Shown piece after piece: positions 44,178-52,710 of a stretch of 64,000 nucleotides of DNA. Numbering within the stretch: the first letter of the stretch is position 1; each line of letters opens with the position of its first letter. The position numbers and the translations under genes are program-made. Under the pieces are notes generated by a model. It saw only the letters and a program-made list of their open reading frames with translations, was not told the origin of the DNA and ran no database searches. The stretch is from Burkholderia sp. Ac-20365. GTDB taxonomy: Bacteria > Pseudomonadota > Gammaproteobacteria > Burkholderiales > Burkholderiaceae. The stretch covers positions 372,001 through 436,000 of the forward strand of contig NZ_JAAGPI010000003.1 in NCBI RefSeq assembly GCF_017104715.1, read 5' to 3'.

Positions 44178-44453
44178 TTACCTGGCGATATCGCTGGGCT
44201 GCGAGCTTCCGCTCCTGCCTGCATCGTAGCCAGTCGGGTCCGCAGCCGCCCTGCGCGCCGCTTTGCGGAATTCAGCGGCCTGGACCTCGCCATACGGGAA
44301 ATCCGCCCAGGCTGTCGGACTGTATCCGGCCTTTTCCGCCTGCACGAGCTCGGCACGAACTTGCGCGCGGGTGAGTGACGGGCTGCCCTGTGCGAAGGAA
44401 ATGACTGGCGCAGCGAAGGCCAGCGCGACGACTGCGATACGGAGCGATTTCAT
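44178..44453 (-). CDS. DUF4148 secreted protein
   Basis: 91 residues from ATG 44453. Signal peptide (SLRIAVVALAFAAPVISFAQ), then LTRAQVRAELVQAEKAGYSP and the second DUF4148 motif YGEVQAAEFRKAARRAA. It is convergent with its paralogue at 43890-44159. Confidence 0.85.
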   Translation of the reverse strand: MKSLRIAVVALAFAAPVISFAQGSPSLTRAQVRAELVQAEKAGYSPTAWADFPYGEVQAAEFRKAARRAAADPTGYDAGRSGSSQPSDIAR

Positions 44454-44520
44454 GGCGACATCTCCCCAGCATTGCTCGACTGCACTGCGTCGCCGGCTCG
44501 CGCGCGGTGCCCAATACAGT

Positions 44521-44778
44521 CTAGCAGCCTTGCGGGATGGCCTGCAGTCGAGGCAACTGCATCGTCGGCGCCGTAAAGCTGGGCGGATAGACGCACCATG
44601 AACCGTCGCCATGACGGAAGAAAACAATCGCAAACGCCGTCGACGAACGCATCACCTCGATGCGGACGGCGCGCCACGGCATGTTTCTCGAACGCGCGGG
44701 CCGACTGACGCGGATGTTGTCCACCTGGCCCAGCCAGTCATGCATGAGGAGCCGAAGCGATGTCGTGCGCTTGCTCAT
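44521..44778 (-). CDS. Hypothetical small protein upstream of the DUF4148 gene
   Basis: 85 residues starting MSKRTTSLRLLMHDWLGQ, with a basic N-terminal half (RPARSRNMPWRAVRIEVMRS) and a hydrophobic to polar C-terminus (AFAIVFFRHGDGSWCVYPPS). No family recognised. It lies 29 bases downstream of the MFS gene on the same strand. Confidence 0.4.
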   Translation of the reverse strand: MSKRTTSLRLLMHDWLGQVDNIRVSRPARSRNMPWRAVRIEVMRSSTAFAIVFFRHGDGSWCVYPPSFTAPTMQLPRLQAIPQGC

Positions 44779-44807
44779 GAGTTGTCCCTGTCAATATCGA
44801 TCAAACC

Positions 44808-46061
44808 TCAATGCAACGCATCGCGGTTTGCGAGGGGTTTGAAGAGCCGGCTCCATGCAACGCTGACCAGCACCGTGGCAACCCCGCCAACCACGACCGA
44901 GCCGATCACACCCAGCGCCGTCGCACTCACGCCGGATTCGAATTCGCCGAGCTGATTGCTCGCGCCGATGAAGAGCGTATTCACGGCGGCCACGCGTCCG
45001 CGCATGCGATCAGGCGTTTCCAGTTGAATCAGCGTTTGCCGCACGATCACGCTGATGGTGTCCGCGCCACCCGAAATCGCCAGCAGAAGCAGCGACACGC
45101 CGAACCATCGCGACAGCCCAAAGCCGACGATGGAGATGCCGTAAATAGCCACGGCAATCAGCAGCTTTTTGCCGACGCCGCTGACAATCGCCCGTCGCGA
45201 AAGAAATAGCCCGACGCACAGCGCGCCGACCGCGGGCGCGGAGCGCAGCAATCCCAACCCTTGCGGGCCGACGTGCAAAATCAACCTTGCGTAGACCGGC
45301 AGCAGCGCGGTCGCGCCGCCGAACAGCACAGCAAAGAGATCGAGCGAGATGGCGCCGAGCAGCAGCGGACTGCTCCAGATAAAGCGCAGGCCTGCCAGAA
45401 TCGTATCGACGGTAACGGGTTCGCGCGGCGGCGGCGTGTAGTCGTAGCGCACCAGCGCATACATCACAGCGCTGACGCAGAAAAGCAGCGCGCTGGTCAG
45501 GTACACCGTGACCACGCTGACGGCAAACAGGATGCCGCCCAGCGCGGGGCCCGCGATCACGGATATTTGCTGAACCACCGTGCTGAGCGCCATCGATCGC
45601 GCGAGCAGCTTCGGCGGAACGAGCATCGGCAACAAAGCCTGCTGTCCCGCCATCTGGAACGGCCGGATTGCGCCAAGCGCGAGCGAGAGCGCCAGCAGCG
45701 CATCGCGTGTGACGCTGTGACTGGCCGTGGAAATAGACAGCAACGTCGCCGCCACGGCCTGCAGCGCGAGACATGCCGCAACCATCCGCCCGCGGTGCAG
45801 GCGGTCGGCACAATGCCCCGCGATGAGCGTCGTCGCGAGACCTGGGACGAACTGAAACAGTCCGACGAGCCCAAGATCCCATGCGCTCGATGTGAGATCG
45901 TACATATGCCAGCTGATCGCCAGCATCAGCATCTGCTGCGCGGTGATGGACCCGGCGCGGGCAACCAGAAAACGCGTCAGCGGCGCGTGCCGCAGCAACG
46001 ACGTGGTGTCGCCGGAGCGCGTCCGCATGGCGGGCGACGAGGTATCGCGTGAAGGCGTCAT
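44808..46061 (-). CDS. MFS transporter, EntS/MFS_3-type exporter
   Basis: 417 residues with 12 predicted membrane helices in two halves. The first helix pair (FLVARAGSITAQQMLMLAIS) and the loop GHCADRLHRGRMVA carry the MFS signature (G-x-x-x-D-R-x-x-R-R/K). The second half has the family-typical QTLIQLETPDRMRGRVAAVN, as in EntS-like exporters. It is the last large gene of the minus-strand catabolic block; the substrate is not readable. It may export a pathway intermediate or be unrelated. Confidence 0.85.
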   Translation of the reverse strand: MTPSRDTSSPAMRTRSGDTTSLLRHAPLTRFLVARAGSITAQQMLMLAISWHMYDLTSSAWDLGLVGLFQFVPGLATTLIAGHCADRLHRGRMVAACLALQAVAATLLSISTASHSVTRDALLALSLALGAIRPFQMAGQQALLPMLVPPKLLARSMALSTVVQQISVIAGPALGGILFAVSVVTVYLTSALLFCVSAVMYALVRYDYTPPPREPVTVDTILAGLRFIWSSPLLLGAISLDLFAVLFGGATALLPVYARLILHVGPQGLGLLRSAPAVGALCVGLFLSRRAIVSGVGKKLLIAVAIYGISIVGFGLSRWFGVSLLLLAISGGADTISVIVRQTLIQLETPDRMRGRVAAVNTLFIGASNQLGEFESGVSATALGVIGSVVVGGVATVLVSVAWSRLFKPLANRDALH

Positions 46062-46128
46062 GAGAAGTCACGCGTCAATGCTTGGGTTATCACGTTGCAC
46101 ACCGCCACGCCTCGCCATCCGTTTCATG

Positions 46129-47022
46129 TCAACCCAGACTGCCGGTCACATCGTCGAACAGTTCGTCGACGGACAGACGCCGCGGAATGATCTTCTGGTC
46201 GAGCGCCCAGTCGACCGCGAGTTGCAGACCTTTGCGGTTCGCTTCCAGCCCGATCGGCGGAAACACGACGGGGAGGCTGTCGGCGGCGTTGCGGCTCTCG
46301 ACCACCATGCGATACAGCTCGCGCACGATGTCCGGCCGTTCCTTCGACAGCTTCTCGTGCACGACGAACATATGGTTGATCGGCACCACGCCCGTGCGCG
46401 CGAACCAGTCTTTCGCGGTGGCCTGCGCATCGGGCACGAGCGTGCGCACGCGCTCGTCCTTCGGCATGTCTTCGCCTAGCAGCGCAGCCGTCAGCTCTCC
46501 ATCGAGCATCAGTTGCGGAATCGACGATCCCACCGGCAAACGCTGGCAATTCGACGGGTCGCTGTACTCGGCGAGATGGCCGTCGCCGAGCGTCATCCAT
46601 GTCACCTTGTCGAGATCAACACCGTATTCGTGGCGCAAAATGCCGCGAATCCACAGCGCGGTGGTCTGCGTGTACGTACGCACGCCGACCTTCCTGCCTT
46701 CAATATCCTTCGGATCGAGATGGCCGAAGTCGAGGTTGTATCCCGCGCAGTGATGCTGGAAACGACCCGAGATCGGCGCCGGCAGCAACACGTAAGGCTT
46801 GCCGTAGGCCTTCGCCTGCAGGAAGGTGACGATCGCCAGCTCGCCGGCGTCGAAGCGGCTCTCGCGCACCATCGCCTTGAAGCCGTTATGCGCGGGCGTC
46901 GGGCCGCAAAAGTCGAGATTCACGAGGTCCGATTTCACGCGTCCGTCGCGCATCGCCTTCGTCACGGCATACTCCGCGAGATTGACTCGCAGCGTCGGCG
47001 CTTCTGTCTGCGTCGTTGTCAT
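46129..47022 (-). CDS. 4,5-dihydroxyphthalate decarboxylase-like protein (periplasmic-binding fold)
   Basis: 297 residues, no signal peptide. It has the layout of the Pht5-type decarboxylase family: LRVNLAEYAVTKAMRDGRV, then ESRFDAGELAIVTFLQAKAYG, LDPKDIEGRKVGVRTYTQTT and WALDQKIIPRRLSVDELFDD. Family members remove CO2 from 4,5-dihydroxyphthalate to give protocatechuate, but many relatives are only binding-protein-like, so the reaction is not certain. A paralogue lies at 49886. It is 23 bases downstream of the HpaI-like aldolase gene. Confidence 0.7.
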   Translation of the reverse strand: MTTTQTEAPTLRVNLAEYAVTKAMRDGRVKSDLVNLDFCGPTPAHNGFKAMVRESRFDAGELAIVTFLQAKAYGKPYVLLPAPISGRFQHHCAGYNLDFGHLDPKDIEGRKVGVRTYTQTTALWIRGILRHEYGVDLDKVTWMTLGDGHLAEYSDPSNCQRLPVGSSIPQLMLDGELTAALLGEDMPKDERVRTLVPDAQATAKDWFARTGVVPINHMFVVHEKLSKERPDIVRELYRMVVESRNAADSLPVVFPPIGLEANRKGLQLAVDWALDQKIIPRRLSVDELFDDVTGSLG

Positions 47023-47045
47023 GGTGTGTGTTCCTGTTGCTGGTA

Positions 47046-47903
47046 TCAGTAGCCCGCCAGTTCCCGTGCGAGTCCGACCACGCCATACGTGCGTGCCGGC
47101 GCCGACATCAGGAAGCGATAACCTCCTTCCTGCAGGCGGCGATGATTTTTCGCCGTCACGTGCGGATTGCCGACCACGACGTTGTGCTTGTGGCAGATCT
47201 CGACGATCTCGCGCATCGCGGCGAGCACTTCAGGATGTTCGTACTGACGCGGCAGCCCCAGTTCCTGGCTCAGATCGCCTTCGCCGATCAGGATGAACCC
47301 GATGCCCGGCACGTTGGCGAGCATGTCGTCGAGGTTCGCGATTGCCTGCGTGCTCTCGCACATCAGGCCCACGAGCAGTTCGCCTTGCGGTGCGAGCGGC
47401 CAGACATCGGCCTTCTCGTAGTATTCCTGCATCGACAGGCCCCAGTAGCGCGCAGCATTGGCGGGGCCGTCACCGCGCACGCCTTTCGGCTCGTACAGCG
47501 GCGCGCTTTTTGGGCGCGCGTAGCGGCACGACGCGACCGCGTTGTACGCCTGCTCGACGGTTGCGACATGCGGCCAGATCACGCCATACGCGCCTCGATC
47601 GAGCACCTGCTTCGCAAAGCTCTGGTTCATCTCAGCGCCGTTCGCGGGAATGCGCGCGAGCGGCGTCACCTTCGGCGCAACCGAGCCGGACTCGGCGATC
47701 TGCTTGCGGCTGAGCATGTACTGAAGCGCATCGCCGAGCGCCGACACATCGTACGGGTTGTGCTCCATCTCGAAGACGATGCCGTCATACGGCGAATCGC
47801 TCATTTCGATGGCGGTCTGCTTGTCGAGCTTCGCAAAAGCGGCATGCGCCGGCTTGCCCAATTCAAAAGCGCGGATGATGCTGTTCAGGCGGGTGTTTGA
47901 CAT
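47046..47903 (-). CDS. HpcH/HpaI-family class II aldolase
   Basis: 285 residues, near family length. Metal and substrate motifs in order: GIVFEMEHNPYD, PLARIPANGAEM, GAYGVIWPHVAT, GLMCESTQAIANLDDML (metal Glu) and ILIGEGDLSQELGLP (metal Asp). The family cleaves 4-hydroxy-2-oxo acids to pyruvate (or oxaloacetate) and an aldehyde or oxo acid. In this cluster it would fit the last step, splitting a 4-hydroxy-2-oxoadipate-type intermediate made by the LigJ-like protein, a role that LigK plays in Sphingobium. That link is inference. Confidence 0.82.
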   Translation of the reverse strand: MSNTRLNSIIRAFELGKPAHAAFAKLDKQTAIEMSDSPYDGIVFEMEHNPYDVSALGDALQYMLSRKQIAESGSVAPKVTPLARIPANGAEMNQSFAKQVLDRGAYGVIWPHVATVEQAYNAVASCRYARPKSAPLYEPKGVRGDGPANAARYWGLSMQEYYEKADVWPLAPQGELLVGLMCESTQAIANLDDMLANVPGIGFILIGEGDLSQELGLPRQYEHPEVLAAMREIVEICHKHNVVVGNPHVTAKNHRRLQEGGYRFLMSAPARTYGVVGLARELAGY

Positions 47904-47969
47904 GATGGTCTCTCGTTGTCGCGGCGCGCTGCTTTGAGCGGGGCACGCGCGGTTGCGATGTTTCCGGCT

Positions 47970-48815
47970 TCAGCCCAAGGCGGGATAGAGCTTCTGCGCC
48001 GTCTTGCCGAAGATCCATGTCCGGTCTTCGTCACTGAGGCAGGCAAGCCCTTCCTGAGCCGTGGCGAGAATTTCGGTGAGCGAGCCTGGCGAGGTCGGGA
48101 AATTCGAACCCCAGGCGAGGCGCTGCGCGCCGAATGCTTCCACGACGCGCGGGAAAAACGTCTCTGCGCTCGCCTGCTCTTTCCTGACGTCGCCGAAAAT
48201 GCGCGGCGTGAGCTTCATGTAGATGTTCGGCAGATCGCGCAACTCGAACAGTCCGGCAGCCTTTGCATACGGCGGGCCGTCGAGCACGTCAGGACGCGCG
48301 AGGTGATCCAGGATGATGTTCACGCCAGGAAAGCGCTCGGCGAGCATGCGCACCTGCGGCAGGCCGATGGGACCGGTCTGGATGCACATCGGCAGCTTCA
48401 GTTCCGCGAGCATCTCCCATGCCCTGAACGATTTGGGGTTATCCAGTTCGCTCGGATCGAAGTCCTTGGTCGAGCCGCCGGTGAAGATGCGTAGCCCCGC
48501 GAGGCCCTTATCCGCCCAGGCCCGGATGACAGCCGGCACGTCGTCGGCCAGCATGTCGACGGAGCCCACCGCGATCAGGCGGTCCTTGTACTGATTGCAG
48601 CCGTCCACCACGTAGCTGTTATCGAAGCCGTACGTCGTCGACGAATGCACGACCGCCGCTTTCGCAACGCCGGCTTCGTCCATCGCCTTGATCAGCGCCT
48701 CGACGGTGTTCGGGCGCTCCTGCGACCAGTCCGAGCGCTTGCCGAACAACGGCGCGGGCGGATAGCGCTTCTCGTCGTCGGAGATGATGTGCGGATGAAT
48801 ATCGATGATGTTCAT
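47970..48815 (-). CDS. Amidohydrolase, LigI-like (2-pyrone-4,6-dicarboxylate hydrolase group)
   Basis: 281 residues, TIM-barrel amidohydrolase (COG3618). It begins with the HxH metal site (IIDIHPHIIS) and continues with AAVVHSSTTYGFDNSYV, GLRIFTGGSTKDFD, NIILDHLARPDV and LAWGSNFPTSPG. The strand-8 acid found as Asp in LigI (GTDWP/GSDWP) reads Asn here, as in its paralogue at 54814. LigI opens the lactone PDC in the protocatechuate 4,5-cleavage pathway. It is co-transcribed with the LigJ-like gene (21 bases). Confidence 0.75.
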   Translation of the reverse strand: MNIIDIHPHIISDDEKRYPPAPLFGKRSDWSQERPNTVEALIKAMDEAGVAKAAVVHSSTTYGFDNSYVVDGCNQYKDRLIAVGSVDMLADDVPAVIRAWADKGLAGLRIFTGGSTKDFDPSELDNPKSFRAWEMLAELKLPMCIQTGPIGLPQVRMLAERFPGVNIILDHLARPDVLDGPPYAKAAGLFELRDLPNIYMKLTPRIFGDVRKEQASAETFFPRVVEAFGAQRLAWGSNFPTSPGSLTEILATAQEGLACLSDEDRTWIFGKTAQKLYPALG

Positions 48816-48836
48816 GGTTTTCCTTCTGGCCGGCGC

Positions 48837-49862
48837 TTACAGGCCTTTTGCCTTGAGGTGCCGGTCGAGACGCGGATAGACGCGGCGTGCATTGCCTTCG
48901 AAAATCGCCTGGCGGTCCGCATCGCTGAGCGCTTCGCAGGCGTCGATATAGCGCTTCGTATCGTCGAAATACTCGCCGGTATCCGGATCGCGGCCGCGCA
49001 CGGCGCCGATCATTTCCGAGCCGAACAGCACGTTGCTGGTCGGCACGACCGTCGTCAGCAGTTCCACGCCCGGATGGTGATAGACGCAGGTATCAAAGAA
49101 GATGTTGTCGAGCAGGCCTTCGAGGGGCCGTTTGGCAATTTCCAGCGACATGCCGCGATAGCGTCCCCAGTGATACGGAACCGCGCCGCCGCCATGCGGG
49201 ATGACCAGACGCAGCGTCGGGAAATCCTTGAACAGATCGCCTTGCAGCAGCTGCATGAACACCGACGTGTCCGCGTTCAGATAATGCGCACCCGTGCCGT
49301 GATGACACGGATTGCACGATGCCGCCACGTGGATCATGGCCGGCACGTCGAGATCGCACAGCGCTTCGTACACGGGATACCACTCGCGGTCCGTCATCGG
49401 CTTGCCGGTCCAGTAGCCGCCGCTCGGGTCCGGATTCAGGTTGCAGCCGACAAAACCCATCTCCTCGACGCAACGGCGCAACTCGGCCACCGAGTTTTTC
49501 GGCGGCGCCAGCGGCGATTGCGGCAACTGGCAGACGGGCACGAAGTTGTCCGGATACAGGTCGCACACGCGGCGCACGAGATTGTTCGACACCTCGGCCC
49601 ATTCCAGGCTGGTTCGCTCGTTGCCCAGGTGATGGCTCATCAGGCCGGCGATCGGCGAGAAGAGCGTGAGGTCGCCGCCGCGCTCCTGTTGCAGACGCAA
49701 CTGACCATTGCCCACGCCCTCGCGGATGTCGTCATCGGAAACATGTGCGCCGGACAGCGGTGGTGCGTTGGCGGGATCGTCGGCGGACGCGATCTGCTTC
49801 GCGCGCCAGTCGCGGAACGAAGCGGGGACAGTCGTGAAGTGACCGTGGCAATCGATAATCAT
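48837..49862 (-). CDS. ligJ: 4-oxalomesaconate hydratase-like amidohydrolase (LigJ-like)
   Basis: 341 residues, the length of Sphingobium LigJ. It shows the subfamily signatures MIIDCHGHFTTVPASFRDW, FVGCNLNPDPSGGYW, VPAMIHVAASCNPCHHGTGA, RLVIPHGGGAVPYHWGRYRG and NVLFGSEMIGAVRG. LigJ hydrates 4-oxalomesaconate to 4-carboxy-4-hydroxy-2-oxoadipate in the protocatechuate/gallate 4,5-cleavage route. The resemblance is close enough to propose the same or a neighbouring reaction. The gene sits between the LigI-like and the decarboxylase-like genes in one operon. Confidence 0.82.
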   Translation of the reverse strand: MIIDCHGHFTTVPASFRDWRAKQIASADDPANAPPLSGAHVSDDDIREGVGNGQLRLQQERGGDLTLFSPIAGLMSHHLGNERTSLEWAEVSNNLVRRVCDLYPDNFVPVCQLPQSPLAPPKNSVAELRRCVEEMGFVGCNLNPDPSGGYWTGKPMTDREWYPVYEALCDLDVPAMIHVAASCNPCHHGTGAHYLNADTSVFMQLLQGDLFKDFPTLRLVIPHGGGAVPYHWGRYRGMSLEIAKRPLEGLLDNIFFDTCVYHHPGVELLTTVVPTSNVLFGSEMIGAVRGRDPDTGEYFDDTKRYIDACEALSDADRQAIFEGNARRVYPRLDRHLKAKGL

Positions 49863-49885
49863 GTTGTTGGCTTTCCGTGCGGGTT

Positions 49886-50857
49886 TCAGACGCGGGGATC
49901 GACGAACAGCTCATCCATGGACATGCGCCGCGGCGTCAGGCCCTGCTTGAACGCGGTTGCTTCGAGCGCTTCGATGGTTTTGCGGTTTTCTTCGATGCCG
50001 TAAGGCAGCGGGTCGTTGCCGACGATCTTCTGCAACTCGACGTACTTCCTGTTCTTCTTGTCGGTCAGTTCGCCTGCATTGAGCTTCGCGAGCCAGTCCT
50101 GCTTCGCCTTGTCGAACGCGTCGTAGATCGACTTCGCGACCCACGGATGCTCGGCAAGCACCGAGTCCTTGACGACGATGGTGCCGTGCATCGGATACAC
50201 GCCGGTGCGCGCGTAGTATTCCGCTTCCAGTTCCGCGGCATTCGGGAACATATCCGGGTAGTTCGCCTCGACTTCTTTCCAGCCGCCCGTCGGGTCGCCC
50301 GTGCGGCCAATCCCTGCGTTGCCGTGAAAGCCCGCGACCAGTTCGCCGCTGGCCATCATGTCCGCGAGCGACGTGCCCTTGGGCGCGTGAATCACGTTCG
50401 GCGGCAGTTGCAATTGCGTGACGTGCTCTTCGTCATCCACGACCCACGTGACCTTCGACGGATCGAGCCCGAACTCGTCGATCAGCACCTGGCGCGTCCA
50501 CGCGCCCGTCGTCACCGAGTACGCACGCACGCCGACCTTCTTGCCTTCGAGATCCTTCGGCGTCGTGATGCCGGCGTCCGGGCGCACCAGCAAGCCGGAG
50601 TGATGGAAGCGGCGCACCACGAAAATTGGCAGCGCGACGAACGGCGCGCCATAGGCACGGGCGATGATGTACGTGGTCGGCGCCAGTTCGCACACGTCGA
50701 ATTCGACATCGCGAACCATGCGGCGAAACGCGCCGATCTGCGGATGCACGGTGATGAACTCGGCGTCCACGCCTTCGATCGGGATCGAACCGTCGCGGAT
50801 TGCCGCGGTATGCGGATGCTCGGCGATCGCGAGCTTGAGATGAACCTTGCTGGCCAA
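49886..50857 (-). CDS. 4,5-dihydroxyphthalate decarboxylase-like protein, first gene of operon
   Basis: 323 residues without signal peptide. Family features: LKLAIAEHPHTAAIRDGSI, VEFDVCELAPTTYIIARAYG, TTPKDLEGKKVGVRAYSVTT, GVYPMHGTIVVKDSVLAEHP and a C-terminal QGLTPRRMSMDELF (shared RRxSxDELF tail with the 46129 paralogue). It could decarboxylate a dihydroxyphthalate-type acid or act as a cytoplasmic binding protein. Its promoter region (50858-51128) carries a 19-bp motif shared with the other promoters of the cluster, and a LysR gene lies just upstream in the same orientation. Confidence 0.75.
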   Translation of the reverse strand: MASKVHLKLAIAEHPHTAAIRDGSIPIEGVDAEFITVHPQIGAFRRMVRDVEFDVCELAPTTYIIARAYGAPFVALPIFVVRRFHHSGLLVRPDAGITTPKDLEGKKVGVRAYSVTTGAWTRQVLIDEFGLDPSKVTWVVDDEEHVTQLQLPPNVIHAPKGTSLADMMASGELVAGFHGNAGIGRTGDPTGGWKEVEANYPDMFPNAAELEAEYYARTGVYPMHGTIVVKDSVLAEHPWVAKSIYDAFDKAKQDWLAKLNAGELTDKKNRKYVELQKIVGNDPLPYGIEENRKTIEALEATAFKQGLTPRRMSMDELFVDPRV

Positions 50858-51009
50858 TTTTGTCTCCTTGGTGGGATGATTGATCGAGTCGCCTGCTTCG
50901 TTCGTGGCGTGATGACGCGGCGAGTCGGACTGCTACAGGGATGCGTTTTCGTTGACAACATGATCTTTCGACACCACCGCTGCCGTCTATTGAATTAACT
51001 GGCGCGGGA

Positions 51010-51028
51010 CTTAACCGTTTGGTAAAGG
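51010..51028 (+). promoter_or_regulatory. Cluster motif site 1 (candidate LysR box)
   Basis: CTTAACCGTTTGGTAAAGG, an imperfect dyad (CTTAACC/GGTAAAG) between the decarboxylase-like gene (start 50857) and the LysR stop at 51129. It matches sites at 56952, 57997 and 60581. Confidence 0.5.
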
Positions 51029-51128
51029 TGTGGACGTTTCAGATGCCACGCAAGTCTTCTACTTAGTACGGATGACTAACTAATAAAAGCAAATTTTAAG
51101 CGCGACCAAAGATCGCGCGCTCAGGTCT

Positions 51129-52070
51129 TCAGGCAATACCGCTTTGCAACTGCTGGGCAGCTTCCTCCAGACAGGCAACCATCAGTTGCGCGCTCGGCGT
51201 CAGTCCGCGGTTGCGGTTCCAGAGCACGCCCGACGGACGCAATAGCCGCGGCAACGTCAACGGCAGCGCATAGAGCGGTTGCGCGGCATCGTTGGCAGGC
51301 GTGCCGACCATGACCGCGATGAAGTCCGATATCTGCAAATGCGCGCGCGTCACATGGACCGAAAGCGTCTCGATGTAGTTGTTGGTCAGCGGTACGTCAT
51401 GGGCGCGCAGCGTACGTTCCAGCGAGTCTCTCAGGATCGAGCCTTGCGGCGGCAATATCCACGGATAAGGAATCAGATCCGACCAGTTCAGATGCTTGCG
51501 CCGCGCCAGCGGATGATGCCGTCCCGTCATTAAGGTCACGGGTTCTTCGAGCAGCGCTTTTTCCTCAAAGCTGCCGAGCGTGTCCGGTGCGGGCAGGCGC
51601 CCTACGATCAGGTCGAGGCGACCTTGCCACAGCTCAGGAAGCAGCGCGCCGCGCGTGCCTTCCACGACCCGCACATTGGTTCCCGGCGACTGGATCTTCA
51701 GCAGATTGAGCGCCTGCGGCAACAGCGCGGAGGCCGAAGCGGGCAACATGCCGATATGCACCTTGCCCTCCGTACCCGAACTCAGCGCTTTCATTTCATC
51801 GCGCGCCTGATGGAGGATCGTCAGCATTTCGCGCGCGTGACGTATCAGACATTCGCCATGCGGCGTCGGCACGAGCCCTTGCGCCGTGCGTGAAAACAGC
51901 GTGAGTCCGAGACCCCGCTCCAGTTCGGCCAGTGACTTCGATACCGCCGGCATCGTGACGTGGGTGACTTCCGCCACCTGCGTCAGATTGCGATAGGTAT
52001 CGATGGTCACGATCAGGCGGAGATGCCTCGCCTTCAGATTCACCTGCAAATAGCCGTCAAGCCCTGTCAC
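51129..52070 (-). CDS. LysR-family regulator A of the catabolic cluster
   Basis: 313 residues. HTH: LKARHLRLIVTIDTYRNLTQ, VAEVTHVTMPAVSKSLAELE, RGLGLTLFSRTAQGLVPTPHG. The effector domain carries EGKVHIGMLPASASALLPQA. It is closely similar over its whole length to regulator B (57023-57979), down to the unusual NNYIETLSVHVTRAHLQISD segment, so the two arose by duplication. GbpR/Cbl-like LysR subgroup. It lies upstream of the 50857 operon and downstream of the CMD gene on the same strand. Confidence 0.92.
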   Translation of the reverse strand: MTGLDGYLQVNLKARHLRLIVTIDTYRNLTQVAEVTHVTMPAVSKSLAELERGLGLTLFSRTAQGLVPTPHGECLIRHAREMLTILHQARDEMKALSSGTEGKVHIGMLPASASALLPQALNLLKIQSPGTNVRVVEGTRGALLPELWQGRLDLIVGRLPAPDTLGSFEEKALLEEPVTLMTGRHHPLARRKHLNWSDLIPYPWILPPQGSILRDSLERTLRAHDVPLTNNYIETLSVHVTRAHLQISDFIAVMVGTPANDAAQPLYALPLTLPRLLRPSGVLWNRNRGLTPSAQLMVACLEEAAQQLQSGIA

Positions 52071-52118
52071 GATAGATCTCCCACAGCTTCACCACGTTAA
52101 TCGGCACTGGCGGTCCGT

Positions 52119-52649
52119 TCAGTCTTTGGGCTTCAGCGCATGCAAGGTCATGCCGAGCGAAATCGACGTGAAGTAGCCGATCGTGACGAGCAGTTCCGCG
52201 ATCGCCGCACGGCCCAGTTCCGCATCGTATCGGGCGAAGCGCGCGTCGTTGATCGATCCACCGGCGAGGATCTCGCTCACCGCGTCGCACACAAGTCCCA
52301 GCCGTCCCGATGCGCCTTCGGGCCGGCGCTTTTCCAGAATCGCCGCTACAACCGGCTCGGGGATGCCCGATTTCAACGCGTGCCGCCGATGGTTGGCGAT
52401 CACATACAGCGCATTCCAGAATACCGCCGTCGAAAGAATCGCGACCTCCGTTTCCGCCTCGCTGAGCACCGGCGAGTGATCCACGTGGGTGCCGATGATC
52501 TCCATGCCTTCAGCCAGACGCGGGTTGTGCAGCCAGATATTGAACGGCGTCGGAATGCGTCCTCGCCCTTCGCCCAGCTTCGCGATAACCCGTTTCTGTT
52601 CGTCGGTTGCCTGCTCTGCATCGATGCGCGCCAGTCGATCTTGGGTCAT
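52119..52649 (-). CDS. Carboxymuconolactone decarboxylase family protein
   Basis: 176 residues, the size of the CMD/AhpD-like fold. It begins RLARIDAEQATDEQKRVIAK; the core helix LSEAETEVAILSTAVFWNALYVIANHRRHALKSG has the W/Y-H arrangement of gamma-carboxymuconolactone decarboxylase-type proteins rather than the CxxC of AhpD. Next comes ARYDAELGRAAIAELLVTIG. A decarboxylase or isomerase role in the pathway is plausible. It is 61 bases downstream of the tctAB fusion gene. Confidence 0.8.
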   Translation of the reverse strand: MTQDRLARIDAEQATDEQKRVIAKLGEGRGRIPTPFNIWLHNPRLAEGMEIIGTHVDHSPVLSEAETEVAILSTAVFWNALYVIANHRRHALKSGIPEPVVAAILEKRRPEGASGRLGLVCDAVSEILAGGSINDARFARYDAELGRAAIAELLVTIGYFTSISLGMTLHALKPKD

Positions 52650-52710
52650 ACGTTTTTCCTTCTCTTCAAAAGACAGTCATCCAGTGTGGCTTCGCTTTCT
52701 CGCGCTGCAA

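Noticed and set aside
48645..50003. 452-codon plus-strand frame
   Set aside because: Antisense to the LigJ-like gene, which has clear motifs on the minus strand.
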